Notes under the pieces: model-generated
What the model saw: the letters and a program-made list of their open reading frames with translations, nothing else
Told to the model about the DNA's origin: nothing
Database searches by the model: none
Shown: in pieces, positions 35,205-64,000 of the stretch
How the letters are laid out: each line of letters starts with the position of its first letter
How positions within the stretch are numbered: position 1 is the stretch's first letter
Assembly (NCBI RefSeq): GCF_040054535.1
Contig: NC_090778.1
Location: 15,722,501-15,786,500 of the forward strand
Direction: 5' to 3'
Length of the DNA stretch: 64,000 nt
DNA from: Antennarius striatus
Lineage: Eukaryota; Chordata; Actinopteri; Lophiiformes; Antennariidae
Translations under genes and position numbers: made by a program

Positions 35205-36395
35205 AGTGTTATGACTTGACAGGAACCATTGCGACGGGAACCATTAATGTTCACGCGGGACATTCCACCCACATTCAGTGGACACTGAACAGGAGAGGGC
35301 CAAAACATATATAAGATTCTCTGCATGACAGTCTGACCAACATTACACTCTGTCATGCAGACCTTTACAAAATGAGCAAAAGAAGCAAAAAGGTGACACT
35401 CCAGGAGGCTGTGGAAGTCATCTTTAATCATGACTGTGAAATACAGAAGGATATGTCTGAAAATGAAAGCTGTCTTGAGCTAAAATCTGAAACTGTGGGA
35501 ATTGATATTCCTATTCCTTCAACAAGACATACAATATATGTCAATAAATTGTGAAATACAGTAGTCTTCATCCCTAAATATGCATCAGGCTAAACTGTCT
35601 GCAGAAAACATAACCAAGACAGTGCAAGGCCCCACTAGGATGGCAGTGACATGTCTGACAGACATCAAGTCAGCTTCTGAGCTGGTCATGCCTAATTCAA
35701 TCCAGAAAATCATGTGTGTTGATTATGCATTATGTTTGTCTTTACACCATAGTAAGGGAAGTAAAGGAATCATGGTCGTCTTGTTTCTCAGTTACATCTG
35801 GGAAAAGGAAGAGGTGCTAGGTCTGCAGGCCATCTGAAGACAAGCTTGACCTGTGTGAAATGTGCTAAATTCATTCACACAAAGCACAGTGTGGTGACAT
35901 GTCACTCATGGGCCGTGTAGATAAACAGACAGACAGACAAACACGCATAAACACAGACACACACGCAAACACACCTTGTTCATATCTGCTATTGCTGGTT
36001 AGGGTTTTGGGTGTTTTTTGGCTTAAAAACAGTGCAAATATGTAAAACAAAATCCAACTGTTATGTTTGAATGTTAAACGTACTGTTATCTTATTGTTTA
36101 ACATGTTGGTCTTTTAATAGTGATAATATGGTGAAACTATATTATTACTATTTTACCGGATTTTTATGGAAAATGAGTGAATGATCCTAATTGAACCATT
36201 AACTGAAAGAGGTAAGGAACAACATTGCACTAAATATTGATGGAATACTACGTTATGGAGTTATTAATGACATATAAACAATACTTGAAGGAATTCTTTC
36301 TGGTTTTGGACAACTTTTGGGTATATAAACATGCAGTGGGTCAAATTGACCCACAACATCAATGTCGTTAGTGACAGATGAACGTAGAAGGAGGG
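34856..36395. mobile_element. piggyBac-like element, probably non-autonomous
   Basis: A TTAA (34852-34855) precedes CCCTCCGTTTATGTTTA on the left. The right end, read inward on the minus strand, is CCCTCCTTCTACGTTCA (13 of 17 match) and is followed by TTAG, one change from TTAA. Internally it has mirrored subterminal palindromes GGGTCAATTTGACCC (35040-35054) and GGGTCAAATTGACCC (36338-36352), plus a (CA)n tract. Two short frames (35372-35554, starting MSKRSKKVTLQEAVEVI, and 35580-35837) may be remnants of an open frame, but I see no piggyBac DDD catalytic core. The TTAA target and CCC ends support piggyBac; the family is inferred. Confidence 0.62.
35119..35202. repeat. (CA)n microsatellite inside the piggyBac-like element
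   Basis: CA run with two CATACA interruptions. Confidence 0.95.
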
Positions 36396-37185
36396 TTAGA
36401 TGGCTCGTTTTCCTCTCCAGTGATGTTCAGTCTAAAAGAATGGGACTTATTCCCATTATATTTCATTTCAAACACCTAAAAAAAAAAATGTTAGCGACCA
36501 ACCATCAGAGAAGGCACACATGAAGAGGAAGAGGCCCGATGGGGGACAAAGATTCAGCCGTCAGCACCTCAGAAAATAACTGATGGTTAATTTGACCCAT
36601 ATAATGTGTTTGTTTAAAAGAAGCGATAATAAGGACAACTATAGAAACCATACAGCACACTGACTCAACGATTCTTGCAATAGATACAAATTGTATGGAT
36701 CAATTTTCAGCATCTTCAACCTGCAGGTGATTTTTTTTACCCTTTGGATTGGGGTTTCGTGTCCAAATGTTGGTTAGCTGTACAGACATATATGCAAAAC
36801 ACAGCAATGAAAAGTAGAAAATGTATAAAGGAAAATAGTAATTTTATAAATGTATACATCATGCATTAACAAATGCAGTTGCATTGATGGAGGTAGATAA
36901 AGATGTAGAGGTAAGAGGGCATATAGATGTTGCTTTGGAGAGTAAGTACTGAGCATGGCTAAAAGTCTGAAATTGGATGCGAGGGTTTCTGTGTGCTTAG
37001 AATTAGTGTATACAGTACAGAGTACGAGGTGAAAGGAAGGAGTGGCAGGATGCGACTGATCTCCTCGTGTTACCCGTCCAGTCATACGGATTGGAGCATC
37101 TGGCTTGGCCGTTAGGGTTCTCCACAGTTAGTGGGAGGTAAGGATTGCGTCCCTTCATGCAGCTGTCTGGAGTTTGCAGTCGGGT
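36396..37185. other. Intergenic / sbspon-like 3' UTR, nothing else recognised
   Basis: This lies just downstream of the sbspon-like stop codon, so its right part is probably 3' UTR on the minus strand. I found no canonical minus-strand AATAAA close to the stop. No other feature was seen. Confidence 0.4.
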
Positions 37186-47518
<10,333 letters not shown>

Positions 47519-47547
47519 GACGGAAACTTGTCAGGGTTCACTTCTTC

Positions 47548-47548
<1 letters not shown>

Positions 47549-47590
<42 letters not shown>
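47549..47590. repeat. (CA)n microsatellite just upstream of the sbspon-like start
   Basis: Pure AC run about 30 bp upstream of the start codon (minus-strand gene), so probably within the 5' UTR or core promoter. Confidence 0.95.
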
Positions 47591-47595
<5 letters not shown>

Positions 47596-48813
47596 AGTCG
47601 GTTTGCTTCACTTTGGATGGTGGTCAAAAAATACAATAACCTGTCGTATTTTCTAAATGAAATTCAAGTCCAAAATAACCTGGGTATCGACCCCAGGATC
47701 GAACACCTGATGCGTAAAAGTGGAGCCTGTGTGCGCACCAGCGCTCCTCCGTCCCTCTGTCGGACACCTCCCCTCAGGACTACTGCTGGCTATTAGGAAA
47801 GACGGCCCCCCCCCTCCTCCTTTCTCTCTTTCTTGCTCACTTGGTTGCGCAATTAACAAGAAAAGTGCCATTACAAAATGTCTTCTGATTCTCTTTTGGA
47901 CCACCTCCCAAATTCTAGAGGGTGTTTATTTCTTTGACGAGAAAACAAAATCTTTACAAGCGAGTTTAAAGGCATCGTTAATTACTGGCGTCGTTCCTTC
48001 AAAACTGGGTCAACAACTAATCAAAGAAGCCGAAATATTATCGACACCCGCATGATTGTAGAAAAAAAAAATATCGAAAATTGTCCGATCCTTTCTTAAA
48101 AAAACAAAAAAAACAAATTCAGCACCTCAGACAGCGGCGCGACCGCCTCAAACTGAAAACGGTAAATAAAAGTTTACGCAAAAAATCTGATGATGACGAT
48201 CTGAGATCCATTTAGAGCAGCTGCAACAAAATGTTCTCCACCCATCCCGTAAATCTAAGGGCATCCAGCCGTCACAGAGAACAAATACCATTACTCACAC
48301 CTCACTGAGCGGGGATAGTGTAAGCAAACGACAATAGACAGTAAAGCTCCATTCTTTGGTGAAAGTAGTCCGACTGAAGACCAGAGAAGAAAGGATGATC
48401 GTTATTTTAACCCTTTTTTTTTTTGGTATCGTTCTTTTTCCACAAATGCAAGAATTGTTCTGAAATCAGGAAAACTAAACTGTTTTTTTGTTTTTTTGTT
48501 ACAAGGACAGTTTTAAAAAAAAACTTCAGCTGTCGGGTTTGTGGACCTTGATAAAGAAATGTCTGAGCTATCCTTATTCCGGCATTAGAGAAGGGAAGAG
48601 GAGGCAGTGATGATGTTAGGATGGAGGGAAGTCTGAAGGTTCTTTTCCAAAGCCCTTTTGTGTAGAAAACGACGAACAAGGAGGAAAGTCACTCTTAATT
48701 TACCGCTTCTGATCCTATAGTTTTTAAGGAAATCTGTATTTATTTCTTACATTTGTTTGAAAGCACCCAATAGGAAAAAAAAAGATCCCATGTTTCTCAA
48801 GACGCAACGCAGA

Positions 48814-48819
48814 CGCACG

Positions 48820-48862
<43 letters not shown>

Positions 48863-48887
48863 ACACACACACACACACTCACACACA

Positions 48888-48934
<47 letters not shown>

Positions 48935-48967
48935 CTTCTCACGACAAACACTGAAGCACCAGGTATT

Positions 48968-49045
<78 letters not shown>
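48814..49045. repeat. Facing (CA)n and (TG)n tracts
   Basis: A CG/CA run (48814-48935) is followed, after about 36 bp of unique sequence, by a TG run (48972-49045). On one strand the two are complementary, forming a long imperfect inverted repeat. Confidence 0.93.
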
Positions 49046-49054
<9 letters not shown>

Positions 49055-50945
49055 CAGAGAGACAAGCAGTCTGAAACAGAGAGGAGAGACAAATACTGTA
49101 GTTGAAACGATTTACTTGAGCATCAACCAAAAGTGCGTTCCAATGCGTTCCCTGTTACTCCTCTACCTGACCCCTACGGTTTCTCCCAACAGGATCTCTA
49201 CTAACCAAAAGGGCAGAGCCACATATACAGTAAATGAGTGAGGAGGGGGGGCAACAGGCTGCATGCTGTCATGTTTACAGATATTTGACTTAATGAGATT
49301 GGAAATGTCCAAAACAAAAGACTTTAATTTGAACGAGGACAGAAGGAGAGACAATGTTTACTACACAAACGTCATCATAAAGAGCTGAGTCAGCAAAGTC
49401 TGATTACTGTACCTCTAACAATTACAGAATTTCCTCCCTATTTCACATGAACATAATTTACATGATCAAACATAAAATAGAAAACAGAACATTATTTCAG
49501 TAATAGTTAAATCCATTTATATTTTAACATACATTTCTCGTAATACACATTGATTATGAATATTCGTATGAATAGAGATGATCCTGTTATTGTAAAACCA
49601 ATATGACTGAACAACAGAAATCTCAGAGAGATGATTAAAGTCATAAATGTGTAGAGATTACCTTACTTCTTATGAAACAACAAACAAACAGTAAAAGGCA
49701 CATGAGTGGCAAGTAAAAGCAAAGAATAAATGAAACACTGCACTGACAGAACAGTGATGATTTATAGGACGTTATTCTCATCTTTGATGACTGATTGCTT
49801 CACTGTAAATTAAGCAGATTCCACACAACTTCTGGTCCACAACTAAAAGTGATTGGAATCGGCTTCAAATAAAATCAGAGGACAAATAACCTTACAGGTG
49901 TAGGAACTTGTTGTTAGGATGAACAGTACAACTTCCACTTCATGGGAAGAAGAGGTCTCAACTTTATTCTGTCTGTATGACTCGGTGTTGGCGGGTCATT
50001 TAGACTCACAGTGAAATACAGCAATAAAAGATATTCCTAAAATCTTAAAAACACCTGTACACCCTGACAACATGACAGAACACATCTGGACACAGGTGGA
50101 CCATGTTAACAGGACATAGTCCTTCACCTATCTACATATTCAACATTCAAATTTCAATAAATACATTTATCCAGTCATAATATTTGCTGTTGTTTTGTGC
50201 AATTCATTATGCTACTATTACTCTGATCACATTTTTATATTAGTATTACATGTTTAGCATTTGACACATGAAAAATAAATATCATTACTTCAAAAATAAA
50301 TGGGTGGTAAAAGGACTAAACTAGAGTTCAGTAAAGAATCCACACTGTGGATATCTGGCTTATTATGAATGAAATACACCGTTCTCTTAAAGGCATAATT
50401 TTGGAAGTTATTGCAGTTTATGTGACTGTAAACTGCAACCAGCTACAATCTGGCTTGTCTAAATATAAATCCATATCAGGCACAAATAGAAGGGATCCAG
50501 TGCAACGCCTGAATACAGTAAAGATCGGTAAACCTGTTGCTGACAGGAGAGCATGTTCACTGATGGACAGCATGTCACTAAATAGATCTACATAAAACGT
50601 GGGCCATATGGAATTTGTTCATTGTTCCTGTTGGCTGTAATATTCACGCTTATGGTCATTTGTACAATCTGATCATGTAAATCTGGGAATCAATCATTTA
50701 TTCATTAATCCTACTTGTGATATTGACACTTGGTCTTTCCGTTTCCTCTGTGTTGAGCACCATCACTCTGCAAACACCCCAGCTGTCCAGAGGTGGGCAG
50801 CCTCCTTTCATCTCAGCAGTCTGTCTTCCACTTCCTGTCTAGCATGTGGCACAGATCTAAGTTCAGCTCTCCGTCTGCAGAAGTCAGATCTGTGCCTGGC
50901 GGCTGGAGAGCAGGAAGCCATCGCCCTGACTCCGTCTCCAGCAGA

Positions 50946-60224
<9,279 letters not shown>

Positions 60225-61790
60225 CTAAAAAACATAAAATCTGTGAATGTTTACTGTTATAAAGTAAATGAAGAGTTAAATTACAGCTGGGCTGATGGAG
60301 CAATGGATGCTGGGGACTGAACACCACATCTTGTGTCTCAAGCAGCCGTGATATTTTGTATCACCATACCGTCTCTGACTCGCAGCAGCCTCACCAAACT
60401 GATGGAGCACCCAGTCGCTAATATGAAACTCGAGTCATTCCATTACGTTATAGATCATTACTGTGGCTCCACAAATGGCTTTCCATCCATAAAAATTAAA
60501 AGCACTGCTGCTCAGGGAGGAGCTGGGCGAAGATGAATGGGCCGCTTCAGCTGTGGTTCAGCTGCAGAGGCTGTGCTGTTTGAGGAACAGAGAGCGGGGG
60601 ACACTATTCTGTGTTCCAAACCGTATGTTCAATGTGTCTGCACGCAGGAACTGAAAGAAATCAAATAATGAAATGAATGAATGATGACCACTGGTGGATT
60701 CAGCCTGAAACCACAACCCTCGAGCTGATTACATGAGGCTAAGTGTACAAAAGCAAAACTAGTGCACAACAGAGATGAGTCACGAGGGTAAGAGGGAGGA
60801 TAGAGAGCGAGCTGACATTAATTAAATTATCCAGTCAGCCTGCAGGGAGGGGCTCCATTAGCCTGGCCAGGGCCTCCATTAACTCAATGACACAGACACA
60901 CAAGTACACTTTGCAGGGGAGACGCATCACACATCATGCTGTAACACAGGAGCACAACAAAACACTGATCTACAAGAATTACTCTGGTTAATTATAAAGA
61001 TAATCCAACTGTACGTGATGTTCTTTTGTCCCACCTGAAAAGGTTGTTATAATCCAAAGGCCGCGATGCAATAAATCTACTTTAATGTCATCAATCATGC
61101 TTCATTTGTACTGGAAAACCTTTTTCTCTTAATTTACTGAAAACAATTTAAAGAATGTTCATTTTGAAGGTACTATCCATCATTGTGTTTCCAAAGTAAT
61201 CACTGATTTATGTAAAATAGGTCAAAATGTAACTCTAAAATAGCTGACATCACAACGGACTAGGGGCAATTTATCAGAGGAAAATAATTTATTACCTCTT
61301 CATATAGGTGTGCTGCTGTTAAACTGTGACTCTTAAAATATAAAAGTCCATTTGTAGTTACAAGATGACATTGCTGTACAGCATCTTTCTCATGTTATGT
61401 GATATAGTTAGTTATAACTGCATATTACGGTGCTTAGCACCGTAATATGCCGGCATTCTGGAAGAATGCACACCTTTGCCAAGGCTGTTCAGTCTCCTTA
61501 TGTCATGTCATCACCCCCAAATATCACGCCTACTGACAGAAAACACATCGTTAGCTGGTCGTGGTTTTATTTGAGATCTATGGTGAAGAAAGTTAGGAAG
61601 AGATCCAGAATGTGGATCCATATAGGACCACCTAAAACAACACGACATTTTTGGAGTAGAGTCGCTAACAGATAAACCAACGCTGGCAAAAACATAACCT
61701 CAGTGGGGTAATCAATTGTTTGTCATTGATTACTCATGGATTCATCCCATTAATTTATTACAAATAGACGTCTGATTTAGCTGAATCACT

Positions 61791-61807
61791 ACACACACGC
61801 AGGCAGG

Positions 61808-61857
<50 letters not shown>
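61791..61857. repeat. (CA)n microsatellite
   Basis: AC run interrupted by CGCAGGCAGGCACG. Confidence 0.93.
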
Positions 61858-61858
<1 letters not shown>

Positions 61859-63744
61859 CAGAAATCCCCAGCCCTCATCAGACACACAGTACATGTCTTC
61901 TCTGGTTTGCAGCTCAGAGATGACACCTGAACGACTCCAGCGCTGCTGTCGGTTCCATCCCTGAGCTAAATGGCAATTAATCTTGGTCTTCACATGCCTG
62001 CTCTCCTCTCCTGTTAATTTCTACCTCTTCTCTCCTCCTCGCTGAGTCATAAAATCAATGCATCCACATCGAGCTTTGACACCTAATATCTCTGGGAAAA
62101 ATGTGGAAATTGTGCTTGGAGTTATATGGAGAACAAGAACCACTGAAAAACACAGAAAAAGTGTTTCCACAGCCAGATAACTGAGATCCAAGCAGCAGCT
62201 TCATAAATCACACACAGACTGAATGAGGTGCATTTTAAATGTAACTCTCTGCTTTAAGTAAATCTACAAAATCACTGCTCATGTACTGTCTTACTGAAAA
62301 ACTGTAGATTTTTAATGCACTGTTGAAGGAAAACATTAAATTTTCTTTTTGACTGGCTTCAATTCAGACAATAAAATTAACCCTGAAAAGTGAAATATGT
62401 GTTTTTAGTAGCGTGCATAAATGTGAAAGCCAGGAACCTGGTAAGTAATTTTGCAGCAGCTATCTATTATTACTATTCATTTATCTATTATTCATCCATA
62501 TTTTCTTGATTTGGATCATTATCACTCATTTTAAATTCTCTAGAGACTGAGTGGAGGATGATGTAATGTACATATCCTCAGTCCACGTGAACATAACCAG
62601 AGGACTGATGCACTTCAAACATGAGGTGTCCTATTAATAGAGCCATAATATTTCTGTTTGCCTCATGAAGAAACATGAAAAGAATTATTCATCTGACGCT
62701 AATCCTGTTAGGCTTCCTCTGTCCTGAGGAACACTCTCTGCTGATACACGAATCCTTAATGACAGGATGGATGGGAAACTTTCAGAACCACTAGATCCTC
62801 ACAGAAAACACTTGTAACCTGGTTTATATGAACAAGACAAACACGAGCAGGCTGTTTAGATGGCGTGTTCAGTCGTGTACAGACTGCTACACTCCTCCCA
62901 CATGAGGGTGAACAACTGAGTTATCGTCTTTTTCATTCATATTCCTTAATTAAACTGTTGAATGCATACATTTCTTTTATGTTCATGTCATACGCAGTTT
63001 TTATCTGGTGCATTCAAAGACACTCTGAAATCTAAAGTTTAAAGGGATCCGTATTTATCTCTTGTTGTGAAAATTTACAGCCCCCAGGATTAAGAATACA
63101 AAGACAAAAGTAATCAGTATTTTTACGTTATTATTTTTTTTACTTTATTTTTTTCAACAACACATGCATGACATCATGATGATGTACACATTCCCTGCAG
63201 TCACTTTGCTGTTACTGGGTCACCATAGTATATGGCATCAGTGTTGTTGAATCTAATTTAAATACATGAAGTGTAATTAACCTCCTGCTTCTCATTGGCA
63301 TGCTCTCTATGATCAATATATACAAGGTCCAAATATCTGCACATTATTTAAACATTGGTGTTATTAATTAAAGTCAAAAATTAAATGTGTAAAACAATGG
63401 AAGGGAAATTATTTACAGTTCAAGAAAATCAGCAGTTATTAATCTCGAAGGCATTCAAAATCCAAAACCAGGAAGCTGAATATATAACATGGAGCTGGCA
63501 GTCAGGAGTGGACAGAGGAGTGCTCTGATTTATTGCCTTGCCTCCCGGGTCTCTGAGTCTGTGACCAGCAGAGCACACAGAGGGAGGCGACTGTGTGCGT
63601 CAGTGGTGACGTGAGGAAATCGGGGAGTAAGGACAGTTTGACAAGCGCTCCTTGCCCAAGAGGAGACAGCGGCTCATAAAAGCTAAGTGGCTGCCCTGAG
63701 GCAGGAGAGAGCCAGAGTCAGGAGGAAGAAAGAAGAAGAAATGC

Positions 63745-63773
63745 ACTTTATTAATCCCCTAGGGGAAATTAGT
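63745..63773. repeat. LINE-tail-like motif
   Basis: The 'CTTTATTAATCCC..AGGGGAAATT' motif after a GAAGAA run matches the 3' tail shared by several fish retroelements. It is too short to assign. Confidence 0.45.
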
Positions 63774-63830
63774 TTTCCACTCTTGATTACTACATACTTA
63801 AGCATGCGTATATGTGTGTACAGGCCACTG

Positions 63831-63965
<135 letters not shown>

Positions 63966-64000
63966 AGGGGCCTGAGGCATGCAATTTATATACAGTGGGA

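Larger units (their letters stand above)
47519..50945. other. Intergenic: sbspon-like upstream region and slc25a1 3' flank
   Basis: The left part is the presumed promoter and 5' UTR of the sbspon-like gene; no TATA box was identified. The right part includes the slc25a1 3' UTR, with a minus-strand AATAAA candidate (plus TTTATT at 50697-50702). Between them are a (CA)n tract at 47549-47590 and the facing CA and TG tracts at 48814-49045. No gene was recognised. Confidence 0.55.

Overview
This window is nuclear DNA from a ray-finned fish, probably a percomorph. It has intron-rich vertebrate genes with short introns, abundant (CA)n, (GATA)n and (CAGA)n microsatellites, and teleost-type interspersed repeats (Tc1/mariner MITEs, piggyBac, hAT, RTE-type LINE and tRNA-derived SINE). 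No bacterial, organellar or viral region was seen.

Layout from left to right. 1-3840: no gene recognised. 3845-27910, minus strand: complete pi4ka (phosphatidylinositol 4-kinase alpha); I resolved 54 coding exons that join in frame to 2097 residues. 18231-21090, plus strand: serpind1 (heparin cofactor II, 504 residues), nested antisense in the largest pi4ka intron. 27911-28290: a short divergent promoter region shared by pi4ka and snap29. 28215-31835, plus strand: snap29 (258 residues), with a 5'-truncated RTE-type LINE in its first intron. 31840-37185: intergenic, with a piggyBac-like element carrying two perfect oestrogen-response-element palindromes. 37186-47518, minus strand: an sbspon-like gene for a secreted somatomedin B / thrombospondin type 1 protein, 263 residues. 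47519-50945: repeat-rich intergenic DNA. 50946-60224, minus strand: slc25a1 (mitochondrial citrate carrier), exons 2 to 9, with the first coding exon beyond the right edge. Its third intron holds a 3.5-kb hAT element with an 8-bp target duplication and other repeats nested in it.

pi4ka, serpind1, snap29 and slc25a1 are all neighbours in human 22q11.21, where SERPIND1 also lies inside PI4KA. The window is therefore a compact fish version of that syntenic block, with an sbspon-like gene placed between snap29 and slc25a1. The genes share no single pathway: PI4KA makes plasma-membrane PI4P, SNAP29 drives membrane fusion including autophagosome-lysosome fusion, HCII is a plasma thrombin inhibitor, and SLC25A1 exports citrate from mitochondria.

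Exon boundaries were set by reading splice signals, reading-frame phase and recalled human proteins; no alignment was run. UTR limits and transposon family names are less certain than the coding calls.
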